A stretch of DNA of 27,965 bases from Deltaproteobacteria bacterium (GTDB lineage Bacteria > Bdellovibrionota_F > JAHFAK01). Numbering within the stretch: the stretch's first letter is position 1; each line of letters opens with the position of its first letter. A program made the position numbers and the translations under genes. Under the pieces are notes generated by a model, which was given only the letters and a program-made list of their open reading frames with translations, had not been told where the DNA came from and ran no database searches. Shown one piece after another: positions 17,872-24,449 of this stretch. The stretch is taken from positions 1 through 27,965 of the forward strand of contig JAHFAK010000012.1 in NCBI GenBank assembly GCA_023250585.1. The letters run 5' to 3'.

Positions 17872-18267
17872 TTATAAAGGCTGCGTAATAATTTGACCTA
17901 ATTTGTAATTAATAAGTACTTCAAATCTTCTGAAAAAATCGAGACCGATCAGAGCTTTAATTCCCCACGATTTTTCAAAATGTGAAACATAGACGGGTAA
18001 ATTTTCAACAATCTGAGAACAAATTTGAATTTCAGGAATTACAACTTTATCATATTTTTGCGTTTGAAAACCTGGTTTAAGTTGGACATTTTCTTTTTTG
18101 TAATTTAATAATCCCATAAATTGAAGCGCTTCATCAGAAAATTCAGTTAAAGGAGCGCCTGTATCGAGAATAGCTTCAAATTCATACGATACATTATCTT
18201 TCGTTTTTAAAAAAATTGGAAGAAAAATATAGCGGAGATCTGAATTAAACGTAGTTATGCTTTGCAT
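17872..18267 (-). CDS. Retropepsin-like aspartic protease domain protein
   Basis: 131 residues from ATG 18267, preferred because GGAGG lies 4 bases upstream, inside the end of the preceding gene; a GTG at 18282 is also in frame. The active-site motif is ILDTGAPLTEFSDEAL (catalytic Asp in DTG), and the C-terminal half has the family hydrophobic-Gly element ALIGLDFFRRFEVLINY. One DTG per chain means it would act as a dimer, as retropepsins do. There is no signal peptide, so it is cytoplasmic. It overlaps the upstream 82-residue gene by 23 bp, which strongly suggests coupled expression. Substrate unknown. Confidence 0.82.
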   Translation of the reverse strand: MQSITTFNSDLRYIFLPIFLKTKDNVSYEFEAILDTGAPLTEFSDEALQFMGLLNYKKENVQLKPGFQTQKYDKVVIPEIQICSQIVENLPVYVSHFEKSWGIKALIGLDFFRRFEVLINYKLGQIITQPL

Positions 18268-18493
18268 GTGTCCTCCACCCACCTGGGAACTGGCTTTCTC
18301 CAGTATACTTAAACGCTCCAGATTCTTTTAATGCTGGTGGTTGAAAGACTTTTGTGTCATCTTTTGAATGCCTGACAACAATACCTGATATAAGCTGACC
18401 TGATGTATCATGTTTACAATCAATAATTAAAAGCCACTCATCGGGAAAATGTTTTTTCATTTCCTCCCATGTCATTCTTTCTTGTTTCATCAT
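18245..18493 (-). CDS. Small conserved protein paired with the retropepsin gene
   Basis: 82 residues, Trp- and His-rich: MTWEEMKKHFPDEWLLIIDC, then SGIVVRHSKDDTKVFQPP and, at the C-terminus, YTGESQFPGGWRTHAKHN. A Met one codon in is an alternative start. From memory, similar short proteins sit beside small retropepsin-like proteases in several phyla, but no function is established. It starts 24 bp after recA and its last codons contain the ribosome site and start of the protease gene. It may be the substrate, inhibitor or partner of the protease (inference). Confidence 0.72.
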   Translation of the reverse strand: MMKQERMTWEEMKKHFPDEWLLIIDCKHDTSGQLISGIVVRHSKDDTKVFQPPALKESGAFKYTGESQFPGGWRTHAKHNYV

Positions 18494-18517
18494 ATTACTC
18501 TCATCTCTAGGCGCCTA

Positions 18518-19576
18518 CTACTTCTTTGCTGCTTCAACTTTTTTAGGTTCTTCAGGAGAGGTTTTTGACACTACTTTTTTAACACCAAAATGATCATATA
18601 CTTTTGATTCAAGCGATTGAAGTGTTTTAGGATTTTGTAATAAAAATGCTCGCGCGTTTTCTTTACCTTGGCCAATTTTTGTGCCTTCAAAGGCATACCA
18701 TGACCCTGTTTTTTCGATAATATTTGCAGTGGTAGCTAAATCCAAAAGATCCCCCTCTCGAGAAATTCCCGTTCCATACATAATATCAAACTCAACTTTT
18801 TTGAATGGAGGAGCCATTTTATTTTTTACTACTTTTACTTGGGTTCTATTGCCAATAACATCCTCATTTTCTTTTAGAGACGCAATTTTTCGGATATCCA
18901 GTCGTACTGATGCGTAGAATTTAAGTGCATTGCCACCCGTTGTTGTTTCAGGATTACCAAAAAACACACCTATTTTCATACGAATTTGATTAATGAAAAT
19001 TACAATTGTATTTGTTCTATTAACATTTGCAGTTAATTTTCGTAGAGCTTGAGACATGAGTCGTGCTTGTAAACCCATATGTGAATCACCCATTTCACCT
19101 TCGAGCTCTGCTTTTGGCGTAAGCGCTGCAACTGAGTCTATGATAATTACATCAACCGACCCGCTTTTAACAAGAATATCGGCAATTTCTAGCGCCTGCT
19201 CCCCTGTATCAGGTTGGGAAATCAAAAGCTCTTCAATATTGACACCCAACTTTTTAGCATAATTAGCATCAAGAGCATGTTCTGCATCAATAAATGCACA
19301 TGTCCCACCTTTTTTTTGAGCTTCTGCAACTACATGTAATGCAAGTGTCGTTTTTCCTGAAGATTCAGGACCAAAAATTTCAATAATACGACCTCGGGGA
19401 AGCCCTCCAATTCCTAAGGCTATATCCAAACTAATCGAGCCGGTCGAAATGACGTCGATGTCAGTATAGAGTGCTCCATCTTCACCTAACTTCATAATTG
19501 CCCCTTTCCCATAGTTTTTCACTATGGTACTCATGGCAAGATCAATTGCTTTTTCTTTTGTTGATTCTACTGCCAT
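18518..19576 (-). CDS. recA: Recombinase RecA
   Basis: 352 residues. Walker A GPESSGKT is at 69-76, Walker B is [12 protein letters not shown], the DNA-binding loops include [19 protein letters not shown], and [30 protein letters not shown] is conserved. It drives strand exchange in recombination and triggers SOS cleavage. The C-terminal tail is short and ends in KKVEAAKK rather than the acidic tail of E. coli. GGAGGG sits 7 bases before the ATG. Two tandem TAG stops end the gene. A MITE-like element separates it from the upstream pncC gene; no clear LexA box is seen in what is left of the promoter region. Confidence 0.98.
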   Translation of the reverse strand: MAVESTKEKAIDLAMSTIVKNYGKGAIMKLGEDGALYTDIDVISTGSISLDIALGIGGLPRGRIIEIFGPESSGKTTLALHVVAEAQKKGGTCAFIDAEHALDANYAKKLGVNIEELLISQPDTGEQALEIADILVKSGSVDVIIIDSVAALTPKAELEGEMGDSHMGLQARLMSQALRKLTANVNRTNTIVIFINQIRMKIGVFFGNPETTTGGNALKFYASVRLDIRKIASLKENEDVIGNRTQVKVVKNKMAPPFKKVEFDIMYGTGISREGDLLDLATTANIIEKTGSWYAFEGTKIGQGKENARAFLLQNPKTLQSLESKVYDHFGVKKVVSKTSPEEPKKVEAAKK

Positions 19577-19595
19577 ACCTATCCCTCCATTTTAT

Positions 19596-19752
19596 GTAAT
19601 CCCTCAGTTATTAGGGAGTAGGCATGTTCTCACAAAGAATTTCTATCGAGCGCGCTTACCCCGTTCTTAATATTTCTATGGAAGCAACGTCGATAGAAAT
19701 TCTTTGTGAGAACATGCCTACTCCCTTACTCTCCCATTAACTGAGCTGGTAC
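19596..19752. mobile_element. MITE-like hairpin element, sister copy 2 (157 bp), upstream of recA
   Basis: An inverted copy of 16799-16955. Ends are GTAATCCCTCAGTTATTAGG and TCCCATTAACTGAGCTGGTAC (last 19 shown by family match). The flanks CATTTTAT (19588-19595) and CACTTTAT (19753-19760) agree at 7 of 8; the right flank overlaps the pncC stop codon. It lies 19 bp upstream of the recA start, so it either carries the recA promoter or sits in its leader. Confidence 0.82.
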
Positions 19753-19756
19753 CACT

Positions 19757-20248
19757 TTATTGTGATAATTGTTGTAATAAAAACTCTAAAGCACTATACG
19801 CTGAAATAATTCGTAGTGTATTTCGATCTGATTCGAGAAAGTTATATTTTTTATAATACACTTTTCCTAATAAGTCTAATCCAAGATAGACTGTCCCCAC
19901 TGGTTTTGTTGCACTTCCTCCATCGGGTCCAGCGATTCCCGTTATCGATAAACCAATATCAGTTTTTAATACCCTTCTAATATTTATTGCCATTGCCTCT
20001 GCTGCTTCAGCTGAAACTGCGCCAAACGAATCTATAAGTTCATCAGGTATTGCCAACAAATTTATTTTTGATTCATTTGAATAAACAATCATTCCGTAGT
20101 GGTAAAATGCACTGCTTCCCGGCATCTGGGTAAGAAGAAATGAAAGATAGCCAGCAGTACACGATTCGGCTGTAGCAATCGATAAGCGATGCTTCGTGAG
20201 AATGTTAAAAACATCAGTAACTATTTTTTGTTTTTTATTTTCATGCAT
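19757..20248 (-). CDS. pncC: CinA C-terminal domain protein / nicotinamide-nucleotide amidase
   Basis: 163 residues, only the C-terminal amidase domain of CinA, as in PncC. The conserved ATAESCTAG (Ser29 region), SSAFYHYGMIVYSNESK, AVSAEAAEAMA and ITGIAGPDGGSATKPVGTVY are all present. It hydrolyses NMN to nicotinate mononucleotide in pyridine nucleotide recycling. cinA next to recA is a common arrangement, and a MITE-like element has been inserted between them here, at the pncC stop. The 345 bp gap upstream holds another composite element. Confidence 0.93.
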   Translation of the reverse strand: MHENKKQKIVTDVFNILTKHRLSIATAESCTAGYLSFLLTQMPGSSAFYHYGMIVYSNESKINLLAIPDELIDSFGAVSAEAAEAMAINIRRVLKTDIGLSITGIAGPDGGSATKPVGTVYLGLDLLGKVYYKKYNFLESDRNTLRIISAYSALEFLLQQLSQ

Positions 20249-20308
20249 AAGTTAGTACCCAGTTTATCGAGGCAATACATCAGTGTCTAGAACTCATTTC
20301 ACTGTTCG

Positions 20309-20592
20309 GTAATCCCTCCGAAGGTGTGAAAGAATCAGATTTCGAACGTGGTCCCTCACGTGTCATTGCGAGGAGGACACGTTTTCTTGTCCGACGAAGC
20401 AATCTCAAGCAGGTTCGGGATAAACTCCGCAATCGTGCATATTTAAGAAGAGATTGCTTCAAACCCTTCAGGTTTTCGCAATGACAGTCGAATGGGATAT
20501 TTCAGTTTCCTATCGCTCTTTTTCAGAAAATGGAGCTCTCTCTTCATTTCTTCACACCTACTCCCTTACTACCCCATTTACTGATCTGTTAC
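20309..20592. mobile_element. Composite GTAA-ended element inserted at the 3' end of comF, with 16 bp flanking duplication (284 bp)
   Basis: It starts GTAATCCCTCCGAAGG and ends CCCCATTTACTGATCTGTTAC (last bases GTTAC), matching the family termini. It is flanked by identical 16-mers CTCATTTCACTGTTCG at 20293-20308 and 20593-20608. The right copy holds the real comF stop codon, so the left one is a displaced duplicate. An RPE-like palindrome lies inside. It fills nearly all of the pncC-comF gap. Confidence 0.8.
20361..20486. repeat. Palindromic repeat (TGTCATTGCGAGG ... CGCAATGACA) nested in the composite element
   Basis: The termini TGTCATTGCGAGG and TTTTCGCAATGACA are inverted, with inner arms GAAGCAATCTC and GAGATTGCTTC. 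This is a widely seen bacterial intergenic palindrome type. A fragment with a similar GAAATGACA end is at about 22630-22670. Confidence 0.75.
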
Positions 20593-20593
20593 C

Positions 20594-21352
20594 TCATTTC
20601 ACTGTTCGTGCAAACACATATCCGTATATTTTCTTTGCCCCGCCTCTTTTCAAAACCTTTGCACATGCATTCAGCGTTGTACCAGTTGTATATACATCAT
20701 CGACAACAAGAATGTTTTTTCCCTGAAACATGGTATCATGAGAAAGCGTAAGCGATGTTTCGATCTGATTATGACGTCTTTCTTTTACACCTAATCCAAC
20801 TTGAGCAGTTGTCTCATGGTTTTTAATTAATGTATCCACAAGAGTAATTTTATATTTTTGTGCAATACGAGAGGCCAAAATATATGACTGATTGAAACCT
20901 CGACTTTTGAGTTTTTTCTTTGTGAGGGGAACAGGAACAATATAATGAATCTTTGCTATAGGAAACGATATATTGGTACTCATAAGAAAACTCATATATG
21001 TCCCAATGCTGTAATCTTTTCCATACTTACATTTTTGAATCAGTGCTTTTGCAGTTCCTTCATATGACACTAAACAAATTACTCTCTCAAAAAAGAATTT
21101 TTTACGCTCACATTCTCCACACGTATAATCGACAGAACTATCGGTATAAAATGGATGGCTACAGCGAATACATCGTGGTTTGGTAATAAAATAAAGTTTT
21201 TGATAACATTCATTACATATGTATGTCTCCACATCAGATAGATTTGTTCGACAATTGATACATTGTAATTCAAAGAAAAATCTAAAAAATGGTAAAAAAG
21301 CTTTAAAAATGGGAAGTTGTACCATATGCAATTTAGTATATTCAAAAACCAT
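20594..21352 (-). CDS. comF: ComF family amidophosphoribosyltransferase-like protein
   Basis: 252 residues. The N-terminus carries four CxxC-type zinc pairs (Cys31/34, 46/49, 61/64, 78/81), and the C-terminal half is a type I phosphoribosyltransferase domain with the PRPP-binding motif ILVVDDVYTTGTTLNA. The KSRGFNQSYILA and LTKKKLKSRGFNQ regions are also typical. ComF proteins are needed for DNA uptake in competent bacteria, where they assist the ComFA helicase. The first ATG (21352) is used; Met10 is an alternative. It is divergent from tolQ. A transposon-like element sits exactly at its stop codon, apparently without changing the protein. Confidence 0.93.
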   Translation of the reverse strand: MVFEYTKLHMVQLPIFKAFLPFFRFFFELQCINCRTNLSDVETYICNECYQKLYFITKPRCIRCSHPFYTDSSVDYTCGECERKKFFFERVICLVSYEGTAKALIQKCKYGKDYSIGTYMSFLMSTNISFPIAKIHYIVPVPLTKKKLKSRGFNQSYILASRIAQKYKITLVDTLIKNHETTAQVGLGVKERRHNQIETSLTLSHDTMFQGKNILVVDDVYTTGTTLNACAKVLKRGGAKKIYGYVFARTVK

Positions 21353-21437
21353 GCCAATTTTATTGACTAATAAGAAGCTTTTTGGTGATAATTCTTTAAG
21401 GACTCTTTAGAAAAACTCGTAGTTTAAGGAAAATACT

Positions 21438-22166
21438 ATGGAAATCTATGGAAGCTCATCGAATGTTTTTCGATTGGTTACAGATGCAGGCCCGGTTGTA
21501 AAAGTCGTGCTTTTAATTCTTCTATCATTTTCAATTATAAGTTGGTCAATCATTGCGGCAAAATATCGTTTATTAAAAAAAGCATCGCGAGAATCAGGAA
21601 AATTTTTGGAAATTTTTTGGAATTCGAATCGTCTCGACCGAATTTATGAGTCTTCAAAAAAACTCTCCTACAGTCCTTTAACTGAACTTTTTAAAGCAGG
21701 TTATATTGAACTCATTAATTTAAAGAAAACATCATCAAAAAAAGAAATGAAAGAAGACACCGAACACCCAGCTCCAGCAGAAGGAACACTCACAACATAT
21801 TTGAGTGGAATTGAAAATATTGAACGCTCACTCAAGCGTGCACGCACTGAAGAGTTAACAAATTTAGAAAAACTCGTTCCCTTTCTCGCCACGACAGGAA
21901 GCTCAGCTCCATTCATTGGACTTTTTGGGACAGTCTGGGGAATCATGAATTCATTTATAAACATTGGCGCGACTAAAGATACATCACTTGCCGTCGTTGC
22001 TCCAGGTATTTCAGAAGCCCTCATCGCAACCGCAGTAGGATTATTTGCAGCGATTCCTGCCGTTGTCGCTTACAACTATTTTGTAAGTAAAATTCGGACT
22101 CAAGCAAGTGAGATGGATAACTTTGCTGCAGATTTCCTCAATGTTATTAAACGACATTTCTTTTAA
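21438..22166 (+). CDS. tolQ: Tol-Pal system proton-channel protein TolQ
   Basis: 242 residues, MotA/TolQ/ExbB family. Membrane segments are at about 19-41, 150-172 and 185-210. Strong TolQ-type blocks: FSIISWSIIAAKYRLL, FLEIFWNSNRLDRIYESSK, APFIGLFGTVWGIMNSFINIG and SEALIATAVGLFAAIPAVVAYNYF. With TolR it forms the proton-driven motor energising TolA/Pal and outer-membrane constriction, which implies a Gram-negative envelope. tolR normally follows at once; here the next 270 bp hold only a broken antitoxin gene on the other strand, so tolR must be elsewhere or lost. Between residues 85 and 105 is an unusual Lys/Thr/Pro-rich insertion (KKEMKEDTEHPAPAEGT). Confidence 0.92.
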   Translation: MEIYGSSSNVFRLVTDAGPVVKVVLLILLSFSIISWSIIAAKYRLLKKASRESGKFLEIFWNSNRLDRIYESSKKLSYSPLTELFKAGYIELINLKKTSSKKEMKEDTEHPAPAEGTLTTYLSGIENIERSLKRARTEELTNLEKLVPFLATTGSSAPFIGLFGTVWGIMNSFINIGATKDTSLAVVAPGISEALIATAVGLFAAIPAVVAYNYFVSKIRTQASEMDNFAADFLNVIKRHFF

Positions 22167-22237
22167 TTGTATTCATCGGATAACATTCTATGATCGTATA
22201 ACATGCGATTCTTTCGTGATATTGAGATGTCGAAGTA

Positions 22238-22461
22238 CTAATTTTTAGCAGCTTCTTTTTTTGTAGTAATCACGAGTTCGCCTCCTTCGCCAGCAAATTT
22301 ACGAAGCGTAAGATTTATAAGTGTTTGATAGGGGATTCCTTCTTTTTGAGCAAGTATTCGATAAAACTCTAAAATATCAGAATCCAATCGAAGTGTTTTT
22401 TGTACTTTCTTCGATAAAATTTTCCTCTCACACCGTGATCAAAATTATACTCCTTCTTCAT
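22238..22461 (-). pseudogene. Frameshifted BrnA/CopG-like antitoxin
   Basis: From ATG 22461 the frame reads MKKEYNFDHGVRGKF and then runs to an early stop. Continuing one frame over gives RKILSKKVQKTLRLDSDILE followed by YRILAQKEGIPYQTLINLTLRKFAG, a ribbon-helix-helix antitoxin body. The MKKEY(D/N)F..G.RGK opening and RLD.DIL...G.PYQTLIN body match the BrnA/DUF4415-like family. One extra A near 22420 would restore a single frame of about 74 residues. No start codon serves the second frame, so it is broken. No BrnT toxin is seen; a MITE end lies 11 bp upstream, where the toxin gene would be expected. Confidence 0.72.
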
Positions 22462-22471
22462 ACTGCTTCCT

Positions 22472-22589
22472 GTAACAGCTCAGTAAATGGAAAAAATGAA
22501 GATGGATCCCGTGGTCAAGCCACGGGATGACAAACGGGAAACACTCTCAAATTGTCATCCCGCGGCTTGACCGCGGGATCCAGTTCCAT
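22472..22589. mobile_element. Partial GTAA-type MITE carrying RPE-like palindromes
   Basis: The left end is GTAACAGCTCAGTAAATGG. From GAAGATGGATCCC to GGGATCCAGTTCCAT it matches the element at 13216-13373 almost base for base, with the same two palindromes. The right terminus (TACTGAGCTGTTAC) is missing, so this copy is truncated or has been recombined. Confidence 0.75.
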
Positions 22590-22875
22590 GGAACCCCACG
22601 GCATATGCCCTGGTACTCTGCGAATGCGGATAGAGAAAGATTTCTCGCTTCGCTTCGAAATGACAAATCACAAAGCACACTTTAATGATCACTCTCGAAA
22701 TGTCTTTTAAACGAATTATTGAGAACCTTCAATAAATCATTCACAAAAACTTCTATAAAAAATTTACAGAGAACTATACTTTTTTGCACAAAAAAACAAC
22801 ATAGAGTAACTAAAGTATTTAAGCGTATCTCAGGCATAATTAAGATTTTTATTAAGAAATATATAGTAATTTTAA
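22590..22875. other. Gene-free AT-rich stretch with repeat debris
   Basis: 22590-22680 includes a fragment reading AGATTTCTCGCTTCGC and ending GAAATGACA, the end type of common intergenic palindromes. The remainder to 22875 is AT-rich. An open plus-strand frame here looks accidental and runs into the pentanucleotide repeat. Confidence 0.4.
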
Positions 22876-22915
22876 TATCTTATCTTATCTTATCTTATCT
22901 TATCTTATCTTATCT
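22876..22915. repeat. Pentanucleotide tandem repeat, 8 x TATCT
   Basis: Eight perfect copies of the 5-base unit TATCT, followed by TTA. It ends about 15 bp upstream of a candidate -35 box and 98 bp upstream of the exported-protein gene at 23014. Perfect 5-base repeats of this length are prone to slipped-strand mutation. Confidence 0.95.
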
Positions 22916-22930
22916 TAAAAATAATGCATG

Positions 22931-22960
22931 TTGGCATAATACTTGCACTATTTGTACGAT
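22931..22960 (+). promoter_or_regulatory. Candidate promoter of the exported-protein gene
   Basis: TTGGCA (22931-22936), an 18 bp spacer, then TACGAT (22955-22960); matches to consensus are 5/6 and 4/6. The expected start near 22967 leaves a 47-base leader containing AGGAGG. Other weak -10 matches (CATAAT at 22935 and 22969) compete, so this is tentative. Confidence 0.28.
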
Positions 22961-23013
22961 GATGCATGCATAATTATTTGTAGTTATTTTTAAAATTTTT
23001 TTTAGGAGGAATT

Positions 23014-23718
23014 ATGATGAAAAGATTTAAATTAATGTCTCTTATTGTAGGATCAGTATTCATGGCATCAGGACTGAATTATGTACATTCAATGGATCAT
23101 TTACCAACTAAACCAATTGAACCAATGACTGATGACATACAACCGCCTGATATTAATGATGGTAGTTCTGATGAAAATTGTGAAGGTCAACACATACCTG
23201 TGAAAAATCATAACCCTAACAATCCAGAAGCAGATCAAGGCTTATCTAATTGGTCATGGAATGGTGAAGGTTATGTTGGGGTAGCAACCAACAGTGATAC
23301 TTTAGGTTCATCTCAAAATGTTTTTAGAGTTATCAATGCAAATAATTCTGAAGATGAATATGATGCTCTTGGAATGCAGCAAACGTTAACTCTCAGCTCA
23401 ACAGAAATAGATATGATTAGAAGCGGTGAAATTGATTCTGTTAGCTGTATAGGATGGTTTGACTTTGTAAAAGGATCTCAAGGTTATGGTTACTTCTATA
23501 TCGATACAATCAGTAATTCTACTACGATTGACTCTGTAACTATAGTATTAAAACCCGCCTCAATTGACCCAGATGAATATCAAGTTCTCAATTTTGCTAA
23601 CCTCACCAAAGGTAGTAAAGTAGCTAATAAGATACTGATTAAAGTTCAAGCTAACGACGGAGCACTCATAGATTTTGATGCAAGTCAATGTACTTTCTTT
23701 AGAACTGAATGTAAATAA
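23014..23718 (+). CDS. Exported protein of unknown function
   Basis: 234 residues with a signal peptide (MMKRFKLMSLIVGSVFMASGLNYVHS, given in two parts: hydrophobic core LMSLIVGSVFMASG, probable cleavage after VHS). The mature part starts with a Pro/Asp-rich segment (MDHLPTKPIEPMTDDIQPPD) and then looks beta-rich (GYVGVATNSD, VFRVINANNS, VTIVLKPASI), with four Cys that could form two disulfides. AGGAGG lies 4 bases before the first ATG and 7 before a second ATG at 23017, which has better spacing. I do not recognise the family. A 5-base tandem repeat upstream suggests variable expression, and a strong terminator follows, so it is a single-gene unit. Confidence 0.82.
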   Translation: MMKRFKLMSLIVGSVFMASGLNYVHSMDHLPTKPIEPMTDDIQPPDINDGSSDENCEGQHIPVKNHNPNNPEADQGLSNWSWNGEGYVGVATNSDTLGSSQNVFRVINANNSEDEYDALGMQQTLTLSSTEIDMIRSGEIDSVSCIGWFDFVKGSQGYGYFYIDTISNSTTIDSVTIVLKPASIDPDEYQVLNFANLTKGSKVANKILIKVQANDGALIDFDASQCTFFRTECK

Positions 23719-23734
23719 TAAAATCTACCAAAGG

Positions 23735-23766
23735 GAGGAACAAAATAATTTGTTCCTCTTATCTTT
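23735..23766 (+). terminator. Rho-independent terminator after the exported-protein gene
   Basis: A perfect 10 bp stem GAGGAACAAA / TTTGTTCCTC with an ATAA loop (23735-23758), followed by TTATCTTTT. It lies 16 bp after the stop at 23718. The opposite strand is also T-rich after the stem, so it could also stop transcripts of the minus-strand toxin-antitoxin operon. Confidence 0.8.
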
Positions 23767-23795
23767 TGATAAAAAAATTCATCCTATAGGAATAA

Positions 23796-24095
23796 TTATT
23801 TTGCTGGACGTACGCTGTGTCTTTTTCTTTTGCTTGTATGAATTGGTTTTTTCCAAATTTCATAGCGACCTGAAGCGATTTCTTTTTCAGCGTGTTTTAA
23901 CTTTTTGAGAATATTAGGCTCGTTTTCGAGAATATCTAATGTTTCAAGAATTGCTTCATATTCATCGAAGGGCAATAAAGCACTGATAGGAGATCCATCT
24001 TTAATAATGATAAAGGATTCTCCCAGTTCTTCCGTTCGACGAGCCAATTCTAACAATTGCTGTTTTGCTTTGGTAATACTCAATAGTTGTGGCAT
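23796..24095 (-). CDS. Phd/YefM-family antitoxin
   Basis: 99 residues. The N-terminal SITKAKQQLLELARRTEEL, then GESFIIIKDGSPISALLPFDEYEAILETLDIL is the Phd/YefM fold that binds operator DNA. The Lys/Arg-rich C-terminal tail (about 65-99) is the part expected to wrap and inhibit the toxin. It is the second gene of a two-gene operon, 3 bp after the toxin, and its perfect AGGAGG ribosome site is contained in the last codons of the toxin gene. Antitoxin-second order is the reverse of the usual phd/doc and yefM/yoeB layout. Confidence 0.9.
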   Translation of the reverse strand: MPQLLSITKAKQQLLELARRTEELGESFIIIKDGSPISALLPFDEYEAILETLDILENEPNILKKLKHAEKEIASGRYEIWKKPIHTSKRKRHSVRPAK

Positions 24096-24098
24096 ATT

Positions 24099-24362
24099 CT
24101 ACCTCCTAAATTTTTCATATACCTCTTTTCTATGTTGAATTCTCAAAATTTCAACAACAATCTCTGTATTGCGAATGACATAGAGAATTCGGTACAAACC
24201 AACTCGATACGACCAATATCCGGATAAATCTCCCTTGAGCATTTTGCCAATACGAGGATCATGACTTAAACGGTTAAACGCATTTTCAAGTTGTTGCTTA
24301 TATTTACCTGTTAAAGACTCATAAAAATCTGTCGCTTGGGGTGAGAGTTTTAATGTCCACAT
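24099..24362 (-). CDS. RelE/ParE-superfamily toxin
   Basis: 87 residues: MWTLKLSPQATDFYESL at the N-terminus, LENAFNRLSHDPRIGKMLKGDL, then WSYRVGLYRILYVI and EILRIQHRKEVYEKF at the C-terminus. YRVG.YRI.Y and I.HR.EVY are hallmark RelE-type segments with the basic and aromatic residues of ribosome-dependent mRNA interferases; ParE-type gyrase poisoning cannot be excluded. It is the first gene of the operon. A consensus promoter lies so close that the transcript should begin within about 2 bases of the ATG, with no ribosome site. Identity as a toxin is secure, the target is inferred. Confidence 0.9.
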   Translation of the reverse strand: MWTLKLSPQATDFYESLTGKYKQQLENAFNRLSHDPRIGKMLKGDLSGYWSYRVGLYRILYVIRNTEIVVEILRIQHRKEVYEKFRR

Positions 24363-24370
24363 TTATGGAT

Positions 24371-24399
24371 ATTATAATTGTAACCTTTTAAAAAGTCAA
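24371..24399 (-). promoter_or_regulatory. Consensus sigma-70-type promoter of the toxin-antitoxin operon
   Basis: On the minus strand: TTGACT (24399-24394), a 17 bp spacer, and a perfect TATAAT (24376-24371), followed by only 8 bases before the toxin ATG. It is the best promoter in the window. The spacing predicts a start at about 24363-24365, hence an almost leaderless mRNA. Confidence 0.75.
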
Positions 24400-24449
24400 C
24401 CTGATAATATGCTCACCTTACCCCAGTTTTAAAGAGGAAGTCGCAGGTC

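Noticed and set aside
20280-20462. 60-codon minus-strand Arg/Ser-rich frame
   Set aside because: It lies wholly in the composite element and its palindrome; the Arg/Ser richness comes from the repeat sequence.
22719-22973. 84-codon plus-strand open frame running through the TATCT repeat
   Set aside because: No ribosome site, AT-driven composition and repeat-encoded SYLIL tract; no family resemblance.
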